Below, piece by piece: positions 9,020-17,130 of a stretch of 44,869 nucleotides of DNA. The position numbers and the translations under genes are program-made. How positions within the stretch are numbered: position 1 is the stretch's first letter; every line of letters begins with the position of its first letter. Below the pieces are notes generated by a model. It saw nothing but the letters and a program-made list of their open reading frames with translations. It was not told the DNA's origin and ran no database searches. Source of the DNA: Cognatishimia activa (GTDB taxonomy: Bacteria; Pseudomonadota; Alphaproteobacteria; Rhodobacterales; Rhodobacteraceae); the NCBI RefSeq assembly GCF_001458335.1, contig NZ_CYTO01000009.1:618306-663174 (forward strand). The letters run 5' to 3'.

Positions 9020-10354
9020 ATGCAGGTCACCGAGACCCTGAATGAAGGCCTGAAGCGCGGTTACGATATCGTCATCACCGCCGCTGAGCTGGAAGAAAAA
9101 GTCAACGAAAAGCTGGTTGAAGCACAGCCGGAAATCGAAATGAAAGGTTTCCGCAAAGGCAAAGTGCCTATGGCTCTGCTGAAAAAGCAATTCGGTCAGC
9201 GTTTGCTGGGTGAATCCATGCAAGAAGCTGTTGATGGCGCGATGTCCAAGCACTTTGAGGATTCCGGTGACCGTCCTGCTCTGCAGCCAAAAGTCGAAAT
9301 GAAGAACGGCGAAGAGTGGAAAGAAGGCGACGACGTTAACGTCGAAATGTCTTACGAGGCTCTGCCAGAGATCCCAGAAGTTGACCTGAAGTCTATCTCT
9401 CTGGAGAAGCTGGTTGTGAAAGCGGCAGATGCGGATGTTGACGAAGCATTGGCAAACCTCGCGGAAACAGCGCAAGACTTCAAAGCGCGTCGTAAGGGCT
9501 CCAAAGCGAAAGACGGTGACCAAGTGGTCATGGATTTCGTTGGTAAAATCGACGGCGAAGCCTTTGACGGCGGCGCAGGCGAAGACTTCCCACTGGTGCT
9601 GGGTTCCGGTCAATTCATCCCTGGCTTTGAAGAGCAGCTGGTTGGCGTGAAAGCGGAAGAAGAGACAGACGTCACTGTGTCCTTCCCAGAAGATTACCAA
9701 GCCGAGCACTTGGCGGGCAAAGAAGCGGTCTTCTCTTGCACCATCAAAGAAGTGAAAGAGCCGGTTGCTGCGGAAATCAATGACGAGCTGGCGACCAAAT
9801 TTGGTGCCGAAGATCTGGCCGCGCTGAAAACCCAAGTGGGTGAGCGTCTGGAAGCGGAATACGCAGGTGCGTCCCGTCAGGTTCAGAAGCGTGCGCTGCT
9901 TGATGCGCTGGACGCGAAAGTGTCCTTCGATTTGCCGCCATCCCTGGTGGACGCGGAAGCGGGTCAAATCGCGCACCAGCTGTGGCACGAAGAGAACCCT
10001 GAGGTGGAAGGTCACGACCACCCAGAGATCAAGCCAACTGAAGAGCACACAAAACTGGCAGAGCGTCGCGTGCGCCTAGGCCTGTTGCTGGCAGAGCTGG
10101 GCCAAAAAGCAGAGGTTGAAGTGACCGATGCGGAAATGACCCAAGCGATCATGAACCAAGCACGTCAGTACCCAGGCCAAGAGCGTCAGTTCTTTGAGTT
10201 CGTTCAGCAAAACGCACAGATGCAGCAGCAGCTGCGTGCGCCACTGTTTGAAGACAAAGTTGTGGACTATGTTTTCGAACTGGCTGAGATCTCTGACAAA
10301 GAGGTTTCCAAGGACGATCTGCAAAAGGCAGTTGAGGCGCTGGAAGACGAATAA
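9020..10354 (+). CDS. tig: Trigger factor
   Basis: A 444-residue ribosome-associated chaperone with peptidyl-prolyl isomerase activity. The ribosome-binding N-domain carries the signature GFRKGKVP (about residue 44). A FKBP-type domain follows (about 160-245: '[20 protein letters not shown]', split here, and '[11 protein letters not shown]'), then a long alpha-helical C-domain. An AAGAAGG Shine-Dalgarno lies before ATG 9020 and a strong terminator follows. The 180-base gap after the tRNA should carry its promoter. Confidence 0.97.
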   Translation: MQVTETLNEGLKRGYDIVITAAELEEKVNEKLVEAQPEIEMKGFRKGKVPMALLKKQFGQRLLGESMQEAVDGAMSKHFEDSGDRPALQPKVEMKNGEEWKEGDDVNVEMSYEALPEIPEVDLKSISLEKLVVKAADADVDEALANLAETAQDFKARRKGSKAKDGDQVVMDFVGKIDGEAFDGGAGEDFPLVLGSGQFIPGFEEQLVGVKAEEETDVTVSFPEDYQAEHLAGKEAVFSCTIKEVKEPVAAEINDELATKFGAEDLAALKTQVGERLEAEYAGASRQVQKRALLDALDAKVSFDLPPSLVDAEAGQIAHQLWHEENPEVEGHDHPEIKPTEEHTKLAERRVRLGLLLAELGQKAEVEVTDAEMTQAIMNQARQYPGQERQFFEFVQQNAQMQQQLRAPLFEDKVVDYVFELAEISDKEVSKDDLQKAVEALEDE

Positions 10355-10377
10355 GTCTTTCCGCCCTAGTGAGAATG

Positions 10378-10408
10378 AAAAGGCTGCCCGAATTGGGCAG
10401 CCTTTTTT
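10378..10408 (+). terminator. Terminator of tig
   Basis: Stem AAAAGGCTGCCC / GGGCAGCCTTTT with a GAATT loop, followed by a run of T, 24 bases after the tig stop. Confidence 0.92.
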
Positions 10409-10455
10409 GTTTTCGATCGGCCTATGCGCTTTGAAACCAAACTTTGAATACAAAA

Positions 10456-10482
10456 GGGGGGCGCTTAAATAAAGCGCCCCCC
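10456..10482 (-). terminator. Terminator of luxI
   Basis: A perfect 11-pair stem GGGGGGCGCTT / AAGCGCCCCCC with a five-base loop. On the minus strand it is followed by TTTTGT, so it fits the end of the luxI transcript. Confidence 0.88.
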
Positions 10483-10540
10483 GGTGTGTTGCGTCGTTGG
10501 GGTACGCAACCCGTCTGGGGGATGATCAGACGGATCTCAG

Positions 10541-11476
10541 TTAAGCCTGTGCGGACGGAAGAACGCTTTTGGAAGAGGGCGCAGCAAGAGGCTGTCGGCG
10601 CTGCGGTAAGCTGCGCGCCATACGTTGCAGCTCTGCAGGATCATCGGTGCCAATTTTCTCGGCCAGAATTGAAAGCAGGCGTGCAGCGGCCACTGCGTCC
10701 TTGTCATCTTGGGCGTTTAGGAATTGTTCATAACAATATTGCTGCAAATCCGATGTTTTTGGTGAGGGTGCCACGATTTCAGGCATAGGTTCTGCCGCGA
10801 TCGAATGGGCGCGTAATTTCGCTTCTTGGCCTTCCTCAAATAATTCGAGCGCGGTGTCGTCGTCCAAGAAAACATCGTGATTGATATTTGCAAATTCGCG
10901 AATGGATGTGATGCGTTCTTCGGTACAGTCCATTAAGGCGACCATGGCTTTGACCACCCCCATGGGTTTGGTGCTGCCGATATAGTCGTATGGCGCATTG
11001 CCAGACCGTTTCATCACTCGGTTCATCACCGGATCAATCACGGCGACAATATCCGCGATCCCTGCGGATTTGGCATATTCAAAAACACCCACCATCAACT
11101 CAGACGTATAGTGCGAAATCGAGTTCCGGCATTTGCCACCTTTCAATTTCTCTGTGTCGATACAAAAGCGAGTGGCTTCCCATATCTGAGTGGATCGGAG
11201 CGGCGGCTCGCCATCCAAAAGGTCAGAAAAGATATCAGCCAACATGTTTGGCCCCGTCGTCTGCAGCAAGCGCATACAGCCCACGACGTCGCCATCGTCA
11301 TCCAGACAAACCAAGTGAGCGGGGTTAAGGCTGTCATAAAGGTCGAATTCTCTTCCGTCCTTTACGTCAACCGCCCAACCTAACCGGTCAGAAAAGACCC
11401 TGGAGCGAAGTTGATAAACTTCATCTAAAACTTGAGTGAATTTGGCTTCGTTTAGCGCATCAATGACTGTGATCAT
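10541..11476 (-). CDS. luxI: N-acyl-homoserine lactone synthase with C-terminal extension
   Basis: A 311-residue LuxI-family enzyme that joins an acyl group from acyl-ACP to S-adenosylmethionine to make an AHL signal. All invariant LuxI residues are visible: Arg24, Phe28, Trp34, Asp45, Asp48, Arg69, Phe83, Glu100 and Arg103. The catalytic domain is complete by about residue 210; typical LuxI proteins end there. The remaining ~100 residues (low-complexity linker, then a helical stretch 'LQQYCYEQFLNAQDDKDAVAAARLL' split around residues 245-270, then a basic/Ser-Ala tail) are extra. The frame opens 19 codons earlier, but ATG 11476 gives the standard N-terminus and follows GGGGTGG. It lies 184 bases downstream of luxR on the same strand. 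Confidence 0.93.
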   Translation of the reverse strand: MITVIDALNEAKFTQVLDEVYQLRSRVFSDRLGWAVDVKDGREFDLYDSLNPAHLVCLDDDGDVVGCMRLLQTTGPNMLADIFSDLLDGEPPLRSTQIWEATRFCIDTEKLKGGKCRNSISHYTSELMVGVFEYAKSAGIADIVAVIDPVMNRVMKRSGNAPYDYIGSTKPMGVVKAMVALMDCTEERITSIREFANINHDVFLDDDTALELFEEGQEAKLRAHSIAAEPMPEIVAPSPKTSDLQQYCYEQFLNAQDDKDAVAAARLLSILAEKIGTDDPAELQRMARSLPQRRQPLAAPSSKSVLPSAQA

Positions 11477-11578
11477 GGCCACCCCTACCCAATGGTTGTT
11501 CGTGGTTAATAATCCTTCAGCGGAACACGCCACGCTATTAGGGGTTTCCCGTAGTTCTCCTAATTTTCGGTAAATTTG

Positions 11579-11590
11579 GCTAAAGTTAGC
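11579..11590. promoter_or_regulatory. Candidate LuxR-binding inverted repeat upstream of luxI
   Basis: In the luxR-luxI gap GCTAA-AG-TTAGC forms a five-base-arm inverted repeat about 103 bases before the luxI start, and a second CTAA/TTAG pair lies at about 11600-11612. The arms are short and the sequence does not match a strong lux-box consensus, so this is only a position-based candidate. Confidence 0.3.
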
Positions 11591-11660
11591 TTAAAATTCT
11601 AACGCGATTAGCAATTGGATTGGGCTCGATAACGAAGATCAGAGACCAAATTAGAGGCAC

Positions 11661-12362
11661 CTAACCAGGGTAAATCAATCCCAAGGCAACGGCTCTGCCG
11701 ACCGCTTGCGCTGTTGTGAGGGTATTCAGCTTCTCTCGTCCGCTGCGCAGATGTACCTCTACTGTGCGGTGGGAAATTGAGAGAATGTCACCGATGTCTT
11801 GCTGGCTCTTACCAGCCGCAGCCCATTGCAGGATTTCCTTTTCGCGCAAAGACAGCTGTGGTCTCAGAAAATATCGCGGCAGCAATTCGGTTTGCATGAC
11901 ATTGTCATGCATGTGCACCGCAGCAACTTGCAGATCACCGATGATCTGGCGCTTTTGATTTTGCCAGGTGTCCAAACTGCAATTCTTTGACACGCTCAGG
12001 AGCCCAAATTCCCCAAACGGGCCTCGGATGGGCACCGATAGACCAACGTCAGGAATTCCAAAATCGCGGCCAGATCCAAAAACGCGATCAAAATTCTCAT
12101 CGCGGTTGAAACGTTGCCAGTCCACTGGCGCAACGCTTTTTGCACTCATGTGAATTGCTGGATCCACGTGGTGCAATTCGTTCTTTGAATAGTGATCTAC
12201 CCAGCTGGCTGGGTAATTGGCGTAAAAACGTACGTCTCCTGAAATCGGGCTCATGGCCGCATAGGATGCAAACTCTATATCGAGCTTGTTGCACAGGTCG
12301 TCGATAAACGCGGGAAAGCGCGCTTCGTTCTCTGGCTGTGTGTTTAGATCAATCAGGTCCAA
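11661..12362 (-). CDS. luxR: LuxR-type quorum-sensing transcriptional regulator
   Basis: A 233-residue AHL receptor. The N-terminal autoinducer-binding domain keeps the ligand-contact residues Trp54, Tyr58, Asp67, Pro68 and Trp82 (equivalent to TraR W57, Y61, D70, P71, W85). The C-terminal GerE/LuxR helix-turn-helix spans about 170-228 with 'LSLREKEILQWAAAGKSQQDIG' (split) and 'ISHRTVEVHL'. The only reasonable start is TTG at 12362, which has AAGAGG seven bases upstream; a TTG start suggests low translation. It precedes luxI on the same strand, so LuxR-AHL probably drives luxI. Confidence 0.93.
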   Translation of the reverse strand: MDLIDLNTQPENEARFPAFIDDLCNKLDIEFASYAAMSPISGDVRFYANYPASWVDHYSKNELHHVDPAIHMSAKSVAPVDWQRFNRDENFDRVFGSGRDFGIPDVGLSVPIRGPFGEFGLLSVSKNCSLDTWQNQKRQIIGDLQVAAVHMHDNVMQTELLPRYFLRPQLSLREKEILQWAAAGKSQQDIGDILSISHRTVEVHLRSGREKLNTLTTAQAVGRAVALGLIYPG

Positions 12363-12400
12363 GTTTTGACCTCTTCACTCCCAAGTCGCAAGTGCCGCGA

Positions 12401-12802
12401 TCAGGAGTTCGCGACACTCAGGTTGTTGCCGGCGTCCAGCGCCATAGACCGCATGAAGGCCAAAACAGCACTGCGCTGACTGGTGGGAAGCTTGCGGTAG
12501 AGCTCCATCATTTCGATAGCGTCACGATCTGACAGAAATTCCATTTTATCAATAGGGGACCCAGCAATATCCGCTGCGTCATCAGAGCGTTTGATGCCTT
12601 CGAAGAAGTAAACAACATCCACCCCAAGCTTTTCGGCGACCGCCCAAAGACGGGACGCGCTCACTCGGTTTGCACCGGTTTCATATTTTTGAATCTGTTG
12701 GAACTTAACGCCAATAGCGTCGCCGAGTTCTGTTTGGCTGATACCCATAGCGTGGCGACGCGCACGGATCCTTTTGCCAACCAAGACATCGATCTTATTC
12801 AT
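12401..12802 (-). CDS. XRE-family helix-turn-helix regulator
   Basis: A 133-residue cytoplasmic regulator. Residues about 8-65 form a Cro/C1-type HTH (GKRIRARRHAMGISQTELG, then 'QQIQKYETGANRVSASRLW'). The C-terminal half (about 90-125) is helical: 'DAIEMMELYRKLPTSQRSAVLAFM' (split). This architecture is common in roseobacters and Rhizobiales as a short SinR-like regulator; the target is not established. It ends 38 bases before luxR in the same direction, so it may be co-transcribed with the quorum-sensing pair. ATG 12802 follows AGGTGA. Confidence 0.9.
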   Translation of the reverse strand: MNKIDVLVGKRIRARRHAMGISQTELGDAIGVKFQQIQKYETGANRVSASRLWAVAEKLGVDVVYFFEGIKRSDDAADIAGSPIDKMEFLSDRDAIEMMELYRKLPTSQRSAVLAFMRSMALDAGNNLSVANS

Positions 12803-12939
12803 ACTTCACCTGTGGTTCTAACTACTAATACGACACAGACAGCGGGGAGCGATCCGTCTCGAGGCGACTTTTATTATTCTGCAAGCCTTTCTGCCTGAAT
12901 TATGGCGTCAGGGCAAATTCTTCGCCTTAGAGTAGTGGT

Positions 12940-12958
12940 GTGCTGAATCATTCAGCAC
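12940..12958. promoter_or_regulatory. 19-bp perfect palindrome (candidate operator)
   Basis: GTGCTGAAT-C-ATTCAGCAC is a perfect inverted repeat with nine-base arms around one central base, in the 213-base gap between the XRE regulator start and the rplI end. There is no T-run on either side, so it does not look like a terminator. Its position 138 bases upstream of the XRE gene makes an operator for this gene, or a LuxR-type site, plausible. Confidence 0.45.
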
Positions 12959-12971
12959 TGGCTTGCATGCG

Positions 12972-12999
12972 AGGCGGCGCGCCTGTGGGCGCGACGCCT
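12972..12999 (-). terminator. GC-rich hairpin downstream of rplI
   Basis: AGGCGGCGCGCC and GGCGCGACGCCT pair over 12 positions with one mismatch around a TGTG loop, 17 bases past the rplI stop. There is no clear T-tract, so it may be a 3'-end stabilising hairpin rather than a classical terminator. Confidence 0.55.
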
Positions 13000-13015
13000 A
13001 TTCTTACAAAGCAGA

Positions 13016-13639
13016 TTAGGACTCTTCGTCCGCTTCAGCTTCTTCTGCAGGTGCGTCTTCAACCAGGTTGTCGTCGTCAGCTGCTGCGGAACCGATATCG
13101 TCGAACAGTTCGGCGATTTCGAATTCTGCTTCTGCTTCTGCTTCCGCGGCCAGTTCCTGAATGGATTTACCGGACGCTTGCAGTTCTGCTTCTTCTTCGG
13201 AACGGGCAACGTTCAGTTCGATTTCAACAGAGACTTCTGGGTGCAGACGAACTTCTACGTTGTGCAAGCCCAGGTCTTTGATCGGAGAGATCAAAGCAAC
13301 TTGCTTACGGTCAACGGTGAAGCCTGCTTCGGTTGCAACTTCTGCTGCGTCACGAGGTGTAACGGAGCCGTAAAGTGCACCAGCATCGGAAGCGGAGCGA
13401 ATCACGATGAACTGCTGGCCAGCCAGCTTCTCACCCAGGGATTCTGCTTCTTGCTTGGTTTCCAAGTTGCGTGCTTCGAGTTGCGCTTTTTGCGCCTCAA
13501 AGGATGCTACGTTGGCGTCAGACGCTGTCAGCGCCTTGCCTTGTGGCAGCAGGAAGTTACGAGCGTAGCCCGGCTTCACATCAACAACTTCGCCCATTTG
13601 GCCCAGTTTGGCCACGCGCTCAAGAAGGATAACTTGCAT
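13016..13639 (-). CDS. rplI: 50S ribosomal protein L9
   Basis: A 207-residue L9. The N-terminal domain '[32 protein letters not shown]' (split) is canonical and the C-domain binding 23S rRNA follows to about residue 148. The last ~58 residues are an acidic Glu/Ala/Asp tail absent from E. coli L9 (149 residues) but, as I recall, usual in Rhodobacteraceae. It is the last gene of rpsF-rpsR-rplI; start has AAGGAG. Confidence 0.97.
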   Translation of the reverse strand: MQVILLERVAKLGQMGEVVDVKPGYARNFLLPQGKALTASDANVASFEAQKAQLEARNLETKQEAESLGEKLAGQQFIVIRSASDAGALYGSVTPRDAAEVATEAGFTVDRKQVALISPIKDLGLHNVEVRLHPEVSVEIELNVARSEEEAELQASGKSIQELAAEAEAEAEFEIAELFDDIGSAAADDDNLVEDAPAEEAEADEES

Positions 13640-13651
13640 AACAGTCTCTCC

Positions 13652-13879
13652 TTATTTCACGGCGTAAGGCAGCAGAGCGAGGAAGCGCGCGCGTTTGATT
13701 GCACGGGCCAGCTCACGCTGTTTTTTGGCGGAAACCGCAGTGATGCGGGAAGGAACAATCTTGCCACGCTCAGAGATGTAGCGTTGCAGAAGTTTTGTGT
13801 CCTTGTAGTCGATCTTAGGCGCATTCTCACCAGAGAATGGGCAGACCTTACGACGGCGGAAAAATGGTTTTGCAGCCAT
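13652..13879 (-). CDS. rpsR: 30S ribosomal protein S18
   Basis: A 75-residue basic protein that binds S6 on the 30S platform. '[10 protein letters not shown]', '[19 protein letters not shown]', '[23 protein letters not shown]' are the family signature. It lies 12 bases before rplI and 25 bases after rpsF; AAGGAC precedes the ATG. Confidence 0.97.
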   Translation of the reverse strand: MAAKPFFRRRKVCPFSGENAPKIDYKDTKLLQRYISERGKIVPSRITAVSAKKQRELARAIKRARFLALLPYAVK

Positions 13880-13904
13880 GGTTTACTGTCCTTTCTTCGC
13901 GCTA

Positions 13905-14261
13905 TCAGTTGCGGCGCTCACGGCGGTCGCCGCGATCGTCACGTTTTTGCATCTGAACAGACGGACCTTCCCCGTGTTCGTCAACTTTGATGGTCAGAAC
14001 ACGCATAACATCGTCATGCAGACGCATCAGGCGTTCCATTTCTTGAACAGCAGGCGCAGGTGCGTCTGTTTTCAAGAAAGCGTAGTGGCCCTTGCGGTTC
14101 TTGTTGATTTTGTAGGCCATCGTTTTCACGCCCCAGTACTCGGACTCAACGATGGAACCACCGTTGTCGGAGAGTACGGAACCAAAATGTTCGATAAGAC
14201 CTTCAGCTTGCGTGTTGGACAAGTCCTGACGCGAGATGAAAACATGCTCATACAGTGGCAT
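13905..14261 (-). CDS. rpsF: 30S ribosomal protein S6
   Basis: A 118-residue S6 with the start 'MPLYEHVFISRQDLS', the 'GVKTMAYKINKNRKGHY' RNA/S18-binding strand and a charged, Arg/Asp-rich tail. First gene of the rpsF-rpsR-rplI operon. GGAG lies nine bases before the ATG. The 258-base gap upstream shared with the divergent 14520 gene should hold the promoter. Confidence 0.97.
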   Translation of the reverse strand: MPLYEHVFISRQDLSNTQAEGLIEHFGSVLSDNGGSIVESEYWGVKTMAYKINKNRKGHYAFLKTDAPAPAVQEMERLMRLHDDVMRVLTIKVDEHGEGPSVQMQKRDDRGDRRERRN

Positions 14262-14519
14262 GTGAACTCCAGTTCATTTCAAGCGCATTTCAAAGAGCGA
14301 GACATTAACCTTCCTGCGCCTCACCCACGAGAGACTGCGCGGTTCTAAATATTTGCAAAAAGGATGGCGCTGTATAGCGAATTGCCCGATTTAAGCAAGC
14401 GTTTTTGGGATTTGAAACAAACTGTTTCCGCCACATTTCAGAGGTCTTTGCCCAATTTGTGCCGTTTTCGGGTCGCAGGTTGCAAACATCGTTAATTCCT
14501 GAAGAAAGTCGGGTCAATC

Positions 14520-14993
14520 ATGGTGATAGAAGTCGCGCCCTCCAACAGCTTTCAGTTGTTTAACTCTCTGTACCAAACCGTGCGCCGGACTGTCTCTGTC
14601 GGTATCGGCCTTGGACTGGTTGCCGCTGGTGCCGCGCTTTGGGTGTTGCCTGGCTTTGAAACCGAAACTGCTGGGGTCATGAAGGCGATGATGGGCGTCC
14701 TGTTGATCGCGATTGGGGTCAGCTTTGCCCGCGTTGGCGGTGCCAGCCGGCCAGTCGAACTGGTTTTTGACCGTACCACGCAAGAATGGAAGATGGCCTC
14801 GCGCAAGGGGCTTCGCCGTGGATTTAAGCGTCAGTTTGACCGTATTGCGCCGAGGGGCTCCGTTTTGACGCTGAAAGGGCCTGTGGCAGCGATGTCAGAC
14901 GAGCAGGATGCGCCGCTCTTTGATCTTCATCTTGATGGCCATGCCCGTGCCGTGTTGCGCCAAGAGGCCGCGCGCCTGCACGCAACGGCCTGA
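14520..14993 (+). CDS. Small membrane protein of unknown function
   Basis: A 157-residue protein not recognised by name. Two hydrophobic helices (about residues 25-45 and 57-75) are separated by a short loop, followed by a soluble domain of about 80 residues rich in Arg/Lys at its start ('SRKGLRRGFKRQFDRIAPRG'). The second half looks like a small beta-rich domain. It sits alone between the ribosomal operon and yceI. ATG 14520 has AAGAAAG upstream. Likely an inner-membrane protein conserved in the family; no function can be proposed. Confidence 0.75.
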   Translation: MVIEVAPSNSFQLFNSLYQTVRRTVSVGIGLGLVAAGAALWVLPGFETETAGVMKAMMGVLLIAIGVSFARVGGASRPVELVFDRTTQEWKMASRKGLRRGFKRQFDRIAPRGSVLTLKGPVAAMSDEQDAPLFDLHLDGHARAVLRQEAARLHATA

Positions 14994-15059
14994 CTGCTCA
15001 GCCTATCTGCGATTTGGCAAGAGACCGCCTGTGCGGATCTGCACAAAAATTGTTGAGTG

Positions 15060-15082
15060 AGCGTGAATAGGATTTTCACGCT
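15060..15082. promoter_or_regulatory. Inverted repeat upstream of yceI (candidate operator)
   Basis: AGCGTGAA-N7-TTCACGCT is a perfect eight-base-arm inverted repeat 47 bases before the yceI start. No T-run follows, so a regulator-binding site is more likely than a terminator. Confidence 0.45.
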
Positions 15083-15083
15083 A

Positions 15084-15097
15084 CACATGTTCATGTG
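15084..15097. promoter_or_regulatory. Second palindrome in the yceI leader
   Basis: CACATG-TT-CATGTG is a perfect six-base-arm palindrome directly after the first inverted repeat and 31 bases before the yceI ATG. It may be a second binding site or a leader hairpin. Confidence 0.35.
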
Positions 15098-15128
15098 GCT
15101 TCAGTGTAATCAACCACGGAACTTATCC

Positions 15129-15701
15129 ATGAAATCTCTTATCCTCGCAGCTGGTATGATGGCTGCTGCAACGCTGGCTCATGCCGAAGCAGAAAAGTAT
15201 GTTTTGGACGCGAGCCATAGCCAAATCGTTTTCTCTTACAATCACTTAGGTTACTCCACCACCTACGGCATGTTCTCTGGTTTTGAAGGCGAGATCATGT
15301 TTGATCAAGACGCGCCTGCAGAGTCTTCTGTGTCCGTCGCGTTTCCTGTGACAACCATGTTCACAGGCTGGGAACAGCGCCTCGGTCATTTCATGTCTCC
15401 AGACCTACTGGGCGCATCTGATGATAAAACCGTAAGCTTTGTTTCGACCGGCATCGAGGTGACCGGCGACGACACGGCTTTGATCACTGGCGATTTGACC
15501 ATCAATGAAATCACGAAATCCGTGGTTCTGGATGCGAAACTGAACAAAACCGGCGATCACCCACAGGCGGGCAAGCCTTGGGCTGGCTTTGACGCCACAA
15601 CCACTCTGTTGCGTTCTGACTATGGCGTTGGCATGGCCGCACCATTCGTCAGCGACGAAGTTGAAGTGACCATTTCTATTGAGGCGACGAAGGCAGGCTA
15701 A
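15129..15701 (+). CDS. YceI family periplasmic protein
   Basis: A 190-residue exported lipocalin-like protein. 'MKSLILAAGMMAAATLAHA' is a clear Sec signal peptide with cleavage after AHA. The mature domain has 'YVLDASHSQIVFSYNHLGYS' (split here), 'GDLTINEITKSVVLDA' and the C-terminal 'ATTTLLRSDYGVGMAAPFVSDEVEVTISIE' blocks of YceI, a family that binds isoprenoid-type lipids (polyprenyl pyrophosphate binding shown in a Thermus homologue). The frame opens 24 codons upstream, but only ATG 15129 yields the signal peptide. It faces the cytochrome b561-YceI fusion across a shared terminator, suggesting a functional pair. Confidence 0.92.
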   Translation: MKSLILAAGMMAAATLAHAEAEKYVLDASHSQIVFSYNHLGYSTTYGMFSGFEGEIMFDQDAPAESSVSVAFPVTTMFTGWEQRLGHFMSPDLLGASDDKTVSFVSTGIEVTGDDTALITGDLTINEITKSVVLDAKLNKTGDHPQAGKPWAGFDATTTLLRSDYGVGMAAPFVSDEVEVTISIEATKAG

Positions 15702-15725
15702 GACCTGTCATCACGTCCTAAAAAC

Positions 15726-15761
15726 AAACCCGCCGGAGCGATCCGGCGGGTTTTCTTTTTT
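15726..15761. terminator. Bidirectional terminator between yceI and the b561-YceI gene
   Basis: AAACCCGCCGGA / TCCGGCGGGTTT is a perfect 12-pair stem with a GCGA loop, flanked by A-rich and T-rich runs. Confidence 0.92.
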
Positions 15762-16968
15762 ACTCTTGTCGTTCGGCGGTTAGTGCGACGGACACCCCGA
15801 CGGTAAAGCCAAGATTGCTTTCGTCATTCATGGTTACACCAATCCCATGATCCAGGCGTTGGATAGACGTCTCACCGCGCATGGAGGCCGTGTTACCGTC
15901 GATCTCTAACTGAAATACCAGCTGCAAAGGCATAGCGACCCCTTTCAACGTCAGCGTCCCATCCGCAATATACTCGTCATCACCGTGAGGGGACGGGGCC
16001 AGCTCCGCAGCAAAGGTCGCTGTCGGAAACTCGGCAACATTAAAAAAGTCTGCGCCCATGGCTTGATCGGTCACTGATCCTAAAGTCAGCGAGCCTGTGG
16101 CAATTTCCACAGTGACGTCGCCATGACGACCATCGACGGCTTCTTCTTCAAAGCTGATCTGCGCTGTCCAATCCGCGAAAGTCCCCGTGACGTTTGAACC
16201 AAACTGCAAAACGTCAATCTCAAGCGTGCCTTCAGCAACCTGCCAATCGGAGTCCACTTGAGCGAGCTCAGCGGCTTCAGCCTCATGGTCATGTGAATTG
16301 AAAAAACCGCCAAAGGCTCCGACGGTCATCGCGATCGCCCATACTGCAAGGGCTGCCGCGATGGGCGCAACGCTGCGACCGTGAGGGGCGACCTCTAATT
16401 CAGGCGTACGACCAGGGAGCATGCGTTGCAGTGTCTGGTCCTTGTCGATCACGAAGTGCTTCATAGCGCCGCCGATATGGGCCAGAATGGTCAACCCCAG
16501 CACAATGACCAATAAGAAGTGCAGCGTCGCGGTGAAACTCGCAACCGCTTCCGACTTCGGCACGAAAGGTAGGTTGTTCCCAAAAGGCAGCCAGACCGGC
16601 GCAAAACCGGTGGTGGATGCATGATGAACCCAGCCAGTCAGCGGAACAAGCAACATGGAGCCGTATAAAAGCCAATGCGCGGTCTCTGCTGCGGTCGCTT
16701 CCAGCTTATTGTCTGCGTTCAGCAAGCCAGGTCGCGTTTGGGTGATTGCCCAAAGAATTCGGAAAAACGCTGTAAAGAAAGCCAAAATGCCCACAGTCTT
16801 ATGAGCCGAAAACACATTGGCTTTTAATGAAAGCTGATCGTTGGTTTCAAACGGGAGGTTCTGGGCGATTAGTCCAAGGGCGAAAGCACTCAGGATCAGA
16901 AATGCGGTCATCCAATGGAAGACCTTGGCGATACTGCCGTAATTGGCGTGGGAATTTGTAAGGCTCAT
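15760..16968 (-). CDS. Cytochrome b561 - YceI fusion protein
   Basis: A 402-residue fusion. Residues 1-185 are a four-helix di-heme cytochrome b561 (CybB/YodB type) with haem-ligand histidines in 'FHWMTAF', 'SAHKTVG', 'GWVHHAS'/'TLHFLL' and 'AHIGGAMKHF'. A fifth helix (about 205-225) and a His/Glu linker lead to a C-terminal YceI domain (about 240-402) facing the periplasm. b561 proteins pass electrons from quinol; pairing with YceI suggests a quinone/isoprenoid-handling redox unit, which is inference. An ATG at 16968 is the start; a TTG codon just before it is in frame but unnecessary. Convergent with the free-standing yceI. Confidence 0.9.
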   Translation of the reverse strand: MSLTNSHANYGSIAKVFHWMTAFLILSAFALGLIAQNLPFETNDQLSLKANVFSAHKTVGILAFFTAFFRILWAITQTRPGLLNADNKLEATAAETAHWLLYGSMLLVPLTGWVHHASTTGFAPVWLPFGNNLPFVPKSEAVASFTATLHFLLVIVLGLTILAHIGGAMKHFVIDKDQTLQRMLPGRTPELEVAPHGRSVAPIAAALAVWAIAMTVGAFGGFFNSHDHEAEAAELAQVDSDWQVAEGTLEIDVLQFGSNVTGTFADWTAQISFEEEAVDGRHGDVTVEIATGSLTLGSVTDQAMGADFFNVAEFPTATFAAELAPSPHGDDEYIADGTLTLKGVAMPLQLVFQLEIDGNTASMRGETSIQRLDHGIGVTMNDESNLGFTVGVSVALTAERQE

Positions 16969-17130
16969 CAAAGGGTCCTGCGGGTTGATTGGCTTTGTCT
17001 AGACTACGCATGTTGAGCCATTGCGCAAAGGGGCGCGCAATCTGAAACTCCGTGCGAGCCCGCGCAATGACATTGCAGTCCTGCACAGCACACGGTATTG
17101 CGGATAAAACGCAAAGATTTGGGAGTTCTC

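Noticed and set aside
8873-10048. A 391-codon open frame antisense to trigger factor
   Set aside because: Same reason: shadow of the biased codons of tig, Phe/Arg/His-rich, no motif.
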